Part shown: positions 46,025 to 57,641 of the stretch, piece after piece
Layout: every line of letters starts with the position of its first letter
Numbering within the stretch: the stretch's first letter is position 1
Assembly (NCBI GenBank): GCA_004369085.1
Contig: ML210147.1
Coordinates: forward strand, 124,001-188,000
From: Coprinopsis marcescibilis
Taxonomy: Eukaryota; Basidiomycota; Agaricomycetes; Agaricales; Psathyrellaceae
Reading direction: 5' to 3'
Length of the DNA stretch: 64,000 bases
Translations under genes and position numbers: made by a program
Notes under the pieces: model-generated
What the model saw: only the letters and a program-made list of their open reading frames with translations
Told to the model about the DNA's origin: nothing
Database searches by the model: none

Positions 46025-47756
46025 TTATGCTTGCTTGTTGCTGACAATATCCAGAGCTTCGTTCATGTACTTGACAGCCGCCTCGCAATCCCGGATTGAG
46101 TTGTAAAGGGGTGCAGGGGCAAGACGGATAACATCAGGCTCTCTTTCGTCTCCCACCACTCCGTGTTTAATCAGGTAATCGAACACTTTCACCATCGTGC
46201 CAGAACCCTGTGGCAAGAAGAGAAGGGACAGTTGTGCTCCCCGAGATTCAGGGTCCGTGGGGGTGAGTATCGTAAACCCAGGTGTTGATCGTTCTGGCGG
46301 ACCCAATCGAGCTGCTTCATTGGGTGCCACAAAATACTTGGATTTGTGAAGCAAGGTTTCCAGATGTCCGGTAAGAGCCATCGACCGTTTTCGCAACGCG
46401 GGCATCATTCCAGCTTCTTTGAATAATTGCAAAGAACCGTGAAGCGAGGCTACGGCGAGGAAGTATGGGTTCGACTGCTGGAACCCCTGGGCACCAGGGA
46501 CAGGTGAGAAAGTAGGCGGCATTTTAAACCTCGTGGATAGCTCATGTCCCCACCAGCCAGCATATCTGCAATACATCAGAAGCATTAGCACGATATCAAT
46601 ATTAACGGGTGGGACTTTTCTTACTTTGGATGTTCGGTTTCATTCCATTTCTCGTGCACAAAAAGACCTGCAATACCCCCAGGACCAGAGTTGACGTATT
46701 TATAGGTGCACCAAACGGCGAAGTCAACGCCCCAATCGTGGAGAGATAAAGGTACGTTTCCGACGGCGTGGGCTAGGTCCCAGCCACAAATGCAGCCCTT
46801 TTACCAAACGAAGAAGTATGAGTATGGAAGTCTTCATGAAACATATGCCAGTGCCTGCTGACGCACCTGTTCTTTAGCCTTCTTTGTGATAGATTCCATA
46901 GGGAAAAGCTGGCCAGTGTAATACTGGATTCCACTGAAAATGACAAGAGCAATAGTAGACCCATGCGTCTCAATCACGTTCAGGATGTCTTCTTCCCGAA
47001 GGGTATATTCCCCTTCCCGTGGTGATACCTCGAGTATTGCGTCGGCTGGATCAAGGCCATGGGCAGCTGCCTGTGATGCAAATGCATACTGCAAAGATGG
47101 GGACGCGTCCATGGCTTTAGAATAGCCGAGTATTACCGTACGTCCGGGTAACTACTTACCTGATCCGAGGGAAATGCTTTTGCTTCGCAGAGAATTTTAT
47201 ACCGAGTGTGAGTTGGCTTGTAAAACGACCCCATCATCAGATGGAGATTATTGGTGAGGGTCCCCATGCAGGCGACTTCCTTCTCGTTGGCACCTATGAA
47301 TGAAGACTTAATGTCCGCCACAAGGCGGGAGAGATTAGTAAAACCTGCTCACCAACGAGCTCGCCGAACATCTCGTGGACAGGGTCGGTGCATCTGGTCC
47401 ACGGCCGATCGTATGGGTGGTTGAAGTGCCCAATTACAGCGCTAGGGGAGCAATTAGCGCGAAGGAGGGGAAGAACACATGAAATCGCTCACCGCTTAGC
47501 CCATGCGTCAACCTCCTCTTGGATCATCTGATTGACACGCTTTGACAAGAGTCCAAGAGAGTTACCACAGAGGTAAACTGCACTATCCTCTGTTGGGATA
47601 ATTAATTGTGATGTCCGTCATGAACGATATTTCATTGCGGTATACGAGCCCCAGAAACGCACCTGGGTCTGGCAGCGCGACTGCGCCAACCTGCGCATTA
47701 GTCGGCCTGATAAATTGGTCGCTGAGAGGGACATCGAGTGGGGTATCTATGGCCAT
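46025..47756 (-). CDS. BNA5: Kynureninase
   Basis: The start [20 protein letters not shown] leads to [40 protein letters not shown] and [19 protein letters not shown]. The PLP-binding lysine is in [20 protein letters not shown], and the preceding Asp/His motif is [13 protein letters not shown]. The C-terminal domain carries [20 protein letters not shown] and [20 protein letters not shown]. This is a fold-type I PLP enzyme that cleaves 3-hydroxykynurenine to 3-hydroxyanthranilate and alanine, or kynurenine to anthranilate. About six introns. It converges with the formamidase gene (87 nt between the stops) and diverges from the monooxygenase gene (258 nt between the starts), so these two pathway genes share a promoter region. 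Confidence 0.95.
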
Positions 47757-48014
47757 GGTGGTGGTTCGAGAAAAAGAGCAAGATCCGTGGATTAAATACA
47801 GGGTTCGTATGCTTTCACACTTTTAAGTGCGCTCCAAATTTAGATCCGGGATTTACGCCATGTGCGATTAGATAATTAGCGGAGTTAACATGACTGAATG
47901 ACGCCGGATGATGGCGGAATCTGTTTTCCATGATATTTTATTGCCAGAAATTAGAAATCCAATGTTGCTCTCTAAGCACAAAGCTCAAGGTATCACCTCT
48001 ATCTATCTATCTTA

Positions 48015-49933
48015 ATGGACTCGTCTTGCTCTTCAACATCGACTCTTGCGTCCTTGCTACCTGGATCTCGCAGAGCGGTTGTTATCGGGGCGGGACCCGT
48101 CGGTTGTTTGACTGCTTTGGCGCTGGCGAAGCGGGGTTGGCGTGTGGATCTATTCGAGGGCCGACCAGGTCAGTGAATTATTACGTTTAAAGGGTGGGTT
48201 GTATCCACTTACCCCATTATCACAGATTTGCGTCTGCCTTCTTCCAAGGCCAGTTCCCAGCAACGGTCCATTAATCTTGCTATATCACATCGTGGCCTTG
48301 CTGCGCTAGAAGCGATAGAGCCTGCTGCAGCAGAGCGGTTTCTGCATGCGGCTATTCCCATGCGAGGCCGAATGATCCACACCCAGCCTGGTGGATTGGA
48401 TAGCCAATTATATGACAGAGATGGCCAGGTGAGGAGTACCAAGAAATTGCACACCTTGGGGTTGCATTGGCACATGAATCTTACGATTTACCCCTCCAGT
48501 GTATACACTCCATCGACCGCGCACTTCTAAACGAGGGTCTATTGGAAGAAGTAACGTCCTCGGAGAATGTTCGCACCTTTTTCAACCATCGAGTCACCTC
48601 CGTCGACTTCGAGGAAAGAATATTAACTGTTAGAGACACCATTGCCAACCAAGAAGTTCGTCGCCCGTTTGACTTTTGCGTTGGTGCGGATGGAAGCTAT
48701 TCCATTGTCCGAAGGCAGATGATGAGGGTCTTGCGGTAAGAAGAACGTGGTTTCATAATATGTTCAGGGCCTTCTGACAGAATCCATTATTAGCATGGAT
48801 TATCATCAAGAATACATTGGCTCGGAATATGTCGAACTCAAGATGCCGGCTGGCCGGGACAGAGACGGCAATCCTGCCTTTCTTTTGGACCCCAACCATC
48901 TGCACATCTGGCCCCGTCACTCGTTTATGCTCATCGCGCTTCCCAACAAGGTTCGTGGATTCATCTACCGTCCCAGAATCCATTCGTTCATTTTAATTGT
49001 CAGGATAAAACGTTTACATGCACCCTATTTGCGCCAACGGCGGAGCTTGATCGCCTCAATACTCCCGATACTGTACTAACTTGGTTTAAATTCTATTTCC
49101 CAGACGCTGTCCGCGCCATTGGGGAGGAAATACTGATTGCGGATTTTCTGAAAAATCCGAGAAGTTCACTGATTTGTACAAAGGTATATGAATGTGGAAA
49201 AAATATTCTAAACACATTCGCTGATCATTGTATTTCAGGCGAAGCCCTACCACTATCTGGATCGGGGGGTCATCTTGGGAGATGCAGCCCATTCCATGGT
49301 GCCCTTTTACGGACAGGGGCTTAACTGTGGACTCGAAGACGTGAGAGTCTTGACGACATTGATGGACCAAGAGGGTGTCATTGCGTCTGTACCAGAGTCT
49401 CCTGACCGCAAAGACGATGTGGATCGGAGTGTGGCACGCGCGCTCGAGCGCTACACTGAAGGGAGACATCGAGATTTGGTCGCCATCTCTGATCTCGCCA
49501 TGGACAACTAGTAAGTGCAAACCAACCTACGAACCTTATCAGAAGACCGATAGATTTCTCATGCGACAGCCTCGAAATGAGACACTCCGTTACCACATTG
49601 ACTTACATAGTCAAGAAGGTTGTGGATAATATCTTATATTCGCTCACCTCGAGGAAGATGATTTCCTTGTCTTCTCTGTGTCCGACTTTGTCCCGGATGC
49701 CCTATCCAATCGAAGAGCCGAGGGGATGGATTCCGTTATACACGATGGTGACCTTTAGGCCTGACATCAGTTATGCAACGGCGAAAGTTAGGGCAGAACG
49801 TCAGGCTGCAATCCTCGAGGGACTAGTATGGGCAGGGATATTCGGTGCCGGAGTAGCCTGCGCGTGGGCTGGGATGAAGTTGCGACGGCCGTTGACATGC
49901 GTACTGAATACACTAGCAGAAACTATTTTCTGA
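48015..49933 (+). CDS. BNA4: Kynurenine 3-monooxygenase
   Basis: The N-terminus after MDSSCSSTSTLASLLPGS holds the FAD-binding RRAVVIGAGPVGCLTALALA motif. SINLAISHRGLAALEAI and RGRMIHTQPGG are typical of the family. The second FAD motif is GVILGDAAHSMVPFYGQGLN followed by CGLEDVRVL. Near the C-terminus a hydrophobic helix (ILEGLVWAGIFGAGVACAWA) followed by MKLRRP fits the membrane anchor that tethers this enzyme to the outer mitochondrial membrane. The enzyme hydroxylates L-kynurenine using NADPH and O2. Roughly eight introns; joins near 48740-48800 and 49512-49580 were inferred from frame. The start at 48015 gives a short Ser-rich leader before the FAD motif. Confidence 0.93.
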
Positions 49934-50452
49934 AGGTGTAGAAACGGATTTAATCGCATTTATGAAAAGAATAAGTAAGTGGATAATCTACTCACCGCAT
50001 AATTGCGAGCCAAGAGGTATGAATGCTTCTTCAACTATCGATTAGCCTTGTTGGTTAGCTTCTTTCGACGCACGCGATTCATTTCTTCGGACATCTCTTC
50101 ATCAGGTATTCGATTCGAAAAAGAAAGGCATGATACACTACTTGGAGACTAAGATGTTTGTACAAAGGAGAAAGACGCCTGTTCTATGTTCATGTGTACA
50201 ACAGATAAATAACGCACGAAGAAGAAAGGTAGGAAAAGCTAACCCAATATAGTCCATATAAAGAAAGATACGAGTTCGAGATTGGCATAGCACAGAGGGA
50301 GACAGAGAGACAGAGAGTGGAAAGCAACTAGTCGTGTCAGGTTATAATTTACCTATCAATGCAACAGGAAAGGAAAATGAAAGCATGAGATGGGGGATCA
50401 AGCAACAACATAGAACCAAACGAGGGTAGGGAGAGGAGCATCTGTGATGCGT
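49934..50452. other. Convergent intergenic region, no gene seen
   Basis: 519 nt between the monooxygenase and AT-hook stops. A purine-rich stretch (GAGGGAGACAGAGAGACAGA) lies near 50300. Nothing else was recognised. Confidence 0.5.
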
Positions 50453-51062
50453 TCAAGTCGCTGGAGGTGGATTCTTGGGAGGTCGTCCACGCTTGCGTTT
50501 CACCGGACCAGCACCTGCCTCCCCTGCACCGGCCGAGGTTGCGGCTTGTGCACTGGTACTCGCAGCATCCGGTTTGGGATGCTTGGGAGGGCGACCCCTA
50601 GGACGCTTGGGACGAGGTTCCTCGTCCGTTTCTTTCTTCTCCTGCAAGCGAAAAGTTAGGATCAAGATGAATTCTCAGCAACGATCAGAGTGACGCACTT
50701 TGGGCGGACGCCCTCGCTTCCGAGGGATGGTTGGAGTTGTTGGGGACGTCGCGGTGGAAGAGTTCTTCTTGTTCTTACTGCCCTTGGGCCGGCCCCTCCC
50801 GCGTTTCACTGGGGCATTCGTCGAAGAACCTAGAGGGATAGATCGGATGCAGAATCAGACTCGAGGCGTTGCGATGGAGGCGGCGATCGATACGAGGCTT
50901 GAGAGCGTGTCGAAAGAGGAGGAGCATAGAGTGGAACACGATGGACGGCGAAGAGAGATGGTACTGACCTGCCTCCTGGTCGTTGCTCGGCGAGGAGTTG
51001 TCGAGCTCATCCTCGAGGGGAGACTTGTCGTCGTCGTTGTCGCGGGGAGGTGAGGGGGACAT
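50453..51062 (-). CDS. Small AT-hook (HMGA-like) DNA-binding protein
   Basis: Three exons encode MSPSPPRDNDDDKSPLEDEL ... SNDQEA, then NAPVKRGRGRPKGSKNKKN with PTIPRKRGRPPK, then EKKETDEEPRPKRPRGRPPK ... GPVKRKRGRPPKNPPPAT. Four AT-hook cores are visible: KRGRGRPKG, RKRGRPPK, RPRGRPPK and RKRGRPPK. The N-terminus is acidic, and the linkers are Pro/Ala/Ser-rich. There is no other fold. Such proteins bind the minor groove of AT-rich DNA and shape chromatin, as mammalian HMGA does. The total is about 150 residues. The promoter region is shared with the YOS9 gene on the opposite strand. Confidence 0.83.
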
Positions 51063-51486
51063 GGATGGAAACGGCGCGAACGGGGAGGGAGGGGCGCGCG
51101 TAGAGGAACAGAGGGAAGAGATAGGAAAGGGAAGTGGGGAAAAGTTAGGTCAAGTTGGTTTTAATGAATAATTTCATGCCGTATATAGAACACGATTTAA
51201 AAAATTGTATTGTCCAAAATTGCCCCTGATTTTCACGTAATACCTTTTCTGTCCGTCACAGTCCCTGCACAGACCAGCAGCCCAGAAGCAGCAAGATCTC
51301 GTCGCCGTTGGCAGCAACGAGCAGGCCGTCCAGAGCCTGTCGTCGTCGTCATCGAGCTCGTCGCACCCATTCTCGCCGGTGGATCGGCGGTTCAAGCGCC
51401 GTGGATCACATTTCGGAGCCTTAATTCAATCCAATTAATCCCTTTACACCTTGTCCTGTCCTGGTATCCTCCAACTGTCTACCGGA
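51063..51486. other. Divergent promoter region between the AT-hook and YOS9 genes
   Basis: 424 nt with a purine-rich left part (GGGAGGGAGGGGCGCG near 51085) next to the AT-hook start. No gene was recognised. Confidence 0.5.
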
Positions 51487-53607
51487 ATGATATCTTTCTT
51501 TCTTCTCTTGCTTTCATCTCTCACTCTCCCAGTAACCCCAGCAAGGCTCTATTCTCTACCAGAGGACACCCATGCTTTCCCCAAGTTTGCTGTCTCGTTC
51601 CTCAACGGCCATCCAATTCTCAACCAGACAGCCCAGTACTGGCTAACCCATGGTCTCGGAGGTGGAGAGCGCGAGTTCATGGGCCAACCCTGGCACACTG
51701 GACCCAACAGCCCCTCCTACCAGCGAAACGAAATCGACGCTGGTGACACGTTGGATGACACGCCAGCACAAGTTGATGTCGGCAGTTCTATCCATAGTGT
51801 TCTGGAATATCTCTCAATAACTGTGTCTAGGCTTCTTCATTTTCAGATGATAATTATACTCTGGAACACATGCGTATGGGTCCCAAGGACTCGTATCTAT
51901 GTTTGATACCCAAGCCCTCCGAGTCCGCATCGTCCAGACAGCACGAAGATTCGGACAGCGATCCCACTCCTGCAAGAAGCTGGTCACTCCTCCAGCCACT
52001 TTCCGGAACCTGTCTTTACGTATGTTGTCTGTCTTTGTACTCTATATCTGGACGAATTTTCATTCACCTGTCAACAGCACCGTCAGGGTTGGTTCACATA
52101 CTCGTATTGTCATAATAAAGAAATACGTCAGTTCAAGGAGCTCGCACAACCTCAGGCTCGTCTGCCAGGTCAGTTAATCCTTATTCACTATTTTTGGTTT
52201 ATCGGCTATTTCGTCGCCCCGATTGAGCTTCCTTCTTTCCCGGATGTAGCCTTCTCTGTCTCGTCTTCCCAGATCGCAGACTCTTGCGCTCCCCTCGCCG
52301 GAGATATTCACTTTAATGAAATCAACTTACTGACGTGACCTTACCTCCTTGCAGGGACTTACAGGCCAGAAGAAGATCCAGAGGCAAGATCTCTCATCAC
52401 TATCCCCCGTACCTTGACGATTAAACGTTCGATAACTTTGACAGTGGGAATCCTACACCCTTGGCCTAGCTCCCAGATCAGAAGAAGAGCCAGTAGCAGA
52501 TCTCACAGTGGCTGAGCGGAACGCCCAAGCCGCGAATCTCGAACTCGCGCGCAACGCTGGTTCGCGTTACCTTGTTCAACGGTGGGGCGACGGTACAATG
52601 TGTGACAAGACCGGGAAACCGCGTGAAGTAGAGGTTCAGGTATGCCTAAACCCTATCTTTTTATTTGTACTCCGTTGTATTGATTCTTTTTCGTTACCAC
52701 CTTTCCCAACTCTCCATCTGGTGCCTAACTGATTGACACTCTCCGCCCGTGTCTCTCTTCCCGCGAATGATTTATTGCGCATTGTCTGACCAAACGCGGA
52801 AAAAATTCACCCCGAATATCACGACACAATCATGGAAATGTTGATGTGTGGTTCTACCCATAATAGTTCCACTGTTCCATGGTTATGACCGATCACATTC
52901 TGTTCGTCAAGGAAACCAAGACATGTTCCTACGTTCTGGTAATCCATACACCGCGACTGTGCGGTGAACCTGGCTTCAAATCGAGACGGGATTCTGGCGA
53001 AGAAACGCCCATTCGCTGCCGCGAAGTCGTCGATACTCTCCCCTCAATCGATGGACAACATCACCAGTGGCCTCGAGGTCTTCCCACTGGTGACACCCCG
53101 ATGAAGCTTGGCCGACGGAAGACCGTCCTTCCTTCTCCCCAACCTGCTGTCGCATCATCTAGACAATCATCCAGCCAAGGCAACGAGGAGGAATCGCCGA
53201 GCACCGAGAAGACTCAGGAGCAGCAGCTTTACGACGAACTTATCCAGAAGACTCTGGACATTATCATGGCTAACAGTGGTGGCGGGCAGCAGGACGGTGG
53301 GCCAGCGGTTGGCGCGATAACCGGCAGCAAACGGAGGGCTGCCAATGCGTACGTCGAGGATGGTGACATCATTGTCGAATATCTCGACGAGGACGACCTA
53401 GAAGAAGGTTCGGAAACATCCAAGCGGATCGTTGAAGCTCTTAGAGCTGCTGGACACGAAGTTCGGACCGAACGCGTAGATTCAAAAGGTTCGAAAAAGG
53501 GTGACGGTCGGTCGGGTTCCTCGCAAAAAGACTCTAGGAATTCCAAGGAATCCAAATCGAGGAAACCTGCACCAAGAAGACTGTTTGGAGGCCGCTTCGA
53601 GCTTTGA
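51487..53607 (+). CDS. YOS9: ER quality-control lectin, Yos9 / OS-9 type
   Basis: A signal peptide (MISFFLLLLSSLTLPVTPAR) is followed by LYSLPEDTHAFPKFAVSFLN. The MRH lectin domain is assembled over several small exons: LSGTCLYHRQGWFTYSYCHN, KEIRQFKELA, YTLGLAPRSEE, GSRYLVQRWGDGTMCDKTGK, REVEVQFHC and TCSYVLVIHTPRLCGEPGFK, with its conserved cysteines and the Tyr/Gln/Arg/Glu sugar-contact residues. The remaining 200 residues are Ser/Gln/Lys-rich and the protein ends GGRFEL, which resembles an H/KDEL-type retrieval signal. Yos9/OS-9 reads trimmed N-glycans on misfolded proteins and passes them to the Hrd1 ligase. The GTCLY-x6-WFTYSYC block makes the family call secure; exact exon ends in 51780-52640 are less so. 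Confidence 0.87.
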
Positions 53608-54631
53608 ACGATCATGTGCATTTACCATTAGCCATATGTCACAGGCGTGTACAATATAATTAGGGTTCTTTTCGATATTGGGGCACGTTCTAGTTGGAAG
53701 GGCTTTATGGAGGGGGCCGAGTTTATCAGGCCAACTTGATTGCTCATGTCCCTCCTTTACGAAACTTGGTGTATTTCATATGCTTCCTTCGAATAATGCC
53801 TCACCAAGTGATCACAATGTGCTTCGCGGTCACGAGAGCAAATGTATTGAATTTATACATTTCAGAATCTGAAAAAGCGTCCAGATTCGACCAAAAATAA
53901 ATTGGGCATACAAGTTTAGGTTAGACAATAACAAGGATCTGACAAGGATAACATGTCGAGTGTCACTGTCGCAATTCCCTCCACTGACACGATCAGAAAC
54001 TTGGAGAACATACCGTACGTATGGAAGATAAGCAAAACAAACGGGAGTATCGCGAAGCAATAAATAGATAAAATGTACAGTAGCGAGAACAAAGCAAAAA
54101 TCATAGTTCTGCCAACGTTATTTCTTCAATTCGGTAGACGGGAAGAAGGTTTTAAATCGTTCGCCTAGAAAGTCGCGATTGGGTTGGCGTCAGGCGGCGT
54201 GGGCATTCGAATCGTGTGCGGTGTCAAAATAATTCAGTTTCGCGGGCGAAGATGGTGTGCAGGATTGCTGTAGCGGCGTTGTCCGAGCAGTGGCGGAGAA
54301 GCGAAAGTGTTCCGACATATAGGAGGAACGTGAAGGCCAGGGACTCGAAAGGATGCTGACAGTGTGGAGAGTGCCGGTGGGAAAAGAGAGCAGTGACAGT
54401 AGGAAAGACTCCATCCGCGCAAGAGTCGAGCTTTTCTATAAAGTTTAGGAAATGAGTGTACTTAATAATAAGGCTGTACATAATAATCCTTTAGAAGAAA
54501 AGAAAGATAAGGGCATAGTAACTGAAACCAAGCGATAATGTGGTTAAGCAGATAAAACAAATGGAGCATGTGAGGTAGGAAAGAGTATCCAAGAATTAGA
54601 TGCAATCGGGTAAAAGGCGAGGGAGCAACCT
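53608..54631. other. Convergent intergenic region of about 1 kb, no gene seen
   Basis: This lies between the YOS9 and kinase stop codons. Minus-strand ORFs at 53830-54104 are hydrophobic but short, overlapping and without conserved features. AT-rich stretches near 54050-54110 and 54440-54560 look like 3' UTR or spacer. Confidence 0.5.
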
Positions 54632-57419
54632 TTAGAAGAACCGCCGTTTCCCTGCCTTTTCGTCCACCAGAACCTTGATGTGTACGTGCTGAGGCTGTAT
54701 TCCTGGTCTTGAACAAGGCGCAAGATTTGTTAACCACTCATCCCCATCATCTTCGTCCTCTGAATCTTGTTCGTCGTGGTCTTTGCACAATGCCTGAGTG
54801 GGAGAGTCTTTGCCATGATGAGTGGCCATGTCCGCCAGCCTTTCGTCTCTCGATTTGGCAAGATCGCATCCACACAAAAGGCCGCTGGTCTTCCCCCTTC
54901 CCTTGAGTAGATCCGTGAGGGTGCAACGAGCTGTCGGCTCAACATGCAACATGCGTCGAAGGGCAGGCCTTGTTTCACGGGGGAGAAGACGGAAGATGGT
55001 CTCAGCACCTCCACCATGGAAGGTGGTGACGCTATCGGAACGTTGGCGACGACGAGGCTTGCTCGGAGGAGTGGCAGGCGGAGGAGGAGGGGGTCCGGCA
55101 ACAACTGGTGCTGACATTTCTGCCACAACTGCGGGTACGGTAGTGGAGGGTGTCGGCGTTTCCTCTTCGGGCTCCTGAACAATGATAGGTGGGGCAACCC
55201 TACCTGGGAACGTTGGAGACGAAGGGCTGCTGGCTGACGAACGCCCGGTGGGAAGAATCATGCTCGCGGGGCTACGTCCCTGCAAAGACGGCCTATGCGC
55301 AAACTGTCCCTTTGGAGTCGGCATATCTTCGAGGTATGAGTGCGTGGGTAACGATTCTGTCGAATTGCCGGGCCGCGCAAATGTGAGGACAGAAGGATCC
55401 ATCTCTTCGACACTGTCATTGTCTGATCCAAGGCGGAGCTTGCGTGAAGGATCAAAGCTGGCCAACGGAAGGGTCATCGCGCTTCGGGACTGTGGGTATC
55501 CTCCGGGCTGCCGTAAACCGTTCCTGCGAGGGGACTCCGCAGTGACCTTGTCGGTGATCGTCTGAGGACTGTCCCCAATCGTTCCACTGTCGAAACGCGA
55601 GGGCGGGTCTGTGATTTCCGTGCTTTCTGAGCCTTCAGACGAGTCGGTATGAATGGAAGCGGCCTCGGAAGAATTACTGGTGTTGCTACTTGCGGACGAC
55701 TCGGGTTCGATGGCAACTCCTGTGCTGGATGCCCGTTCGCGCTGCGGTATCCTATCAAATGGCCGTGCAATAAGAGCGGGTGCTGGCATTGTGTTGTTTC
55801 GGATAGGAGTGGATACGGTCAGGTTGGAGGATGTGGAATCATTAGCCGCGTAAGAGTCACCCGTCAATTTCTTGACCTTCGGAACGGGCTTTGCAGACAA
55901 ATCTGGATGGGCGTTGACAAATGCCTTGAAGCTGGCATCGGTTTTGGGGTCGGGGATCTTCCATGGGAAACGCCGAAGGACCATGCACAGGAATATGATG
56001 GCGACACTCCAAACATCCGTCTTTCTGGGGTCATAGGAGTCCTGTTGGAGTACCTCTGGGGCGAGATAAGGATCGCTGCCCACAATTCCGGTCGCTGGTG
56101 TATGCGCCTTGCCTGGGTAATGGAAGACTGTGGCGGTTCCAAAGTCGATTAGCTTCACGACATTGTCGGTAGTCATGACGCAATTGTCCAGTTTGAGATC
56201 TCTATGCGCCAAGCCCATTTCATGCAGATACTCGACGCCGTCGCAGATTTGTCGAAAGACGCAATAGATCTCCGGACGACACATCTTGCCGGTCATCACA
56301 ACGGAGAAAAGGTCGTAGGGAGCGTACTCCATGACCTGCAGAGGATGGGAGAGAAAAGGACGGGGGAGGGTGGAGGGGAAGGAAAGATTAAGGGGCTATG
56401 CATATATCGAACTGCACCAATCTGCATACCTCGTAGTAATGGCCATGGTCCTGCACAATGTCCACAGTGTCGATAATGTTGGTGTGCTTGAGGGTCGATC
56501 CAACGCAAAATTCGGCGGTCACCTTCTTCTGGTACTCCTTCTCCGACTCCCCATTGCGCCTCGGTCTGAACTCTTTCACAGCATACACAATGCCCCCGTT
56601 CTTACTGCTGCCTTTGATTAGACGAACGGTGCCACCGGCGCCGCTGCCCAGAACCCTCCCCCATTTGCCGTATTTCTTGGTGAGATGGGCCTGAGTCGCG
56701 TCATGCAACGACAGGATTGGATGATTCGAGCCCGACGAAGAGCGCTGATTCGAGGATTTCTGGCGATGGTGGTGGTGGTGGTTGAGGTGGGTGTGGGCCT
56801 TGTCCTTGGTGGGAGAGGGAGGCTGTGGGGATGGCGAGCGAGCTTTTGGCGACGGCGTTCTGTCTTTGCTCTGCTTGATGGGGGTCGACGAAAGCTGGCG
56901 GTCCCGCGCTGTTATATCTTTTTGTTCTGGCCTGGCGTTGGGAGGGGCTGGAGACTGGGCCGTACTGGACGGGTCTGGGGGCACGAGAGAGCTCACCGAA
57001 GCCCGGCGGGATGTCGCGGGGGCCTGAGGCGACAGGTGAGCATGGTGGGCCTGGCTCGGATGTGGCATGTGGTTGTTGAGAAAGCGCTTGAGGTCGTGGA
57101 GAGGCCCATGCTTTGGCGTCGACGGTTGTTGGATAGATTCAGGCATGAGCACAGAATAGCTCGGTTTGCGATTGAAACGAAATCTGGAGGTTTTATCAGA
57201 CTGTTTCTCCTGTATGTGCTGCTGTTGTGATGGTGGTAGAGTGTCTGCCCGAGATGGAGACCTGCGAAACAGGCCGGACTGTTTAAGATATAATTAGATA
57301 ATGTGTGGCAGTGTGGTGATAGTGGAAAACACTACCTTTCCATCGTCAGCAGCGACAGGCGACGACGGCGAAGGGGGTTGGTCGTCGTGAGCAACAGTGG
57401 CGACGGTGTGAATTGACAT
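54632..57419 (-). CDS. Ser/Thr protein kinase of the HAL4/HAL5-NPR1 type
   Basis: A Pro/Ser/His-rich regulatory N-terminus starts [20 protein letters not shown]. The kinase domain begins [20 protein letters not shown], with VAIK-type Lys in [11 protein letters not shown], the catalytic loop [21 protein letters not shown] and the APE segment [14 protein letters not shown] long disordered insert (about 55080-55850) separates the [17 protein letters not shown] region from the last subdomain [20 protein letters not shown], which continues to RCTLTDLL. This large insert near the end of the fold, and the GTATVF activation loop, mark the fungal HAL/NPR1 group that controls transporter stability and ion balance. 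Three or four introns. The start at 57419 is the first Met, followed by a small exon. Confidence 0.87.
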
Positions 57420-57641
57420 TGCAGACGATGGTAGTACAGAAGCAAGAGCGAAAAACGGTCGGGCTAGTATGACTGGCCCATGTGATCCTCAGGCTTGGCG
57501 AACATCATCCCTGCTGACTGTCCGAGACGCTGTGTATTTCAGATAACAGATAGGACATCTCTCGGGAATAGATTATCCGACATGAGAAATATACATCTAC
57601 AGTAATATCGTGCGGCTCCCTCTCCACATCCCCGACTGCCT

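Noticed and set aside
53830..54414. Hydrophobic minus-strand ORFs in the 1-kb spacer after YOS9
   Set aside because: They are short and overlapping, with no consistent splice pattern or family motif; AT-rich spacer gives such frames by chance.
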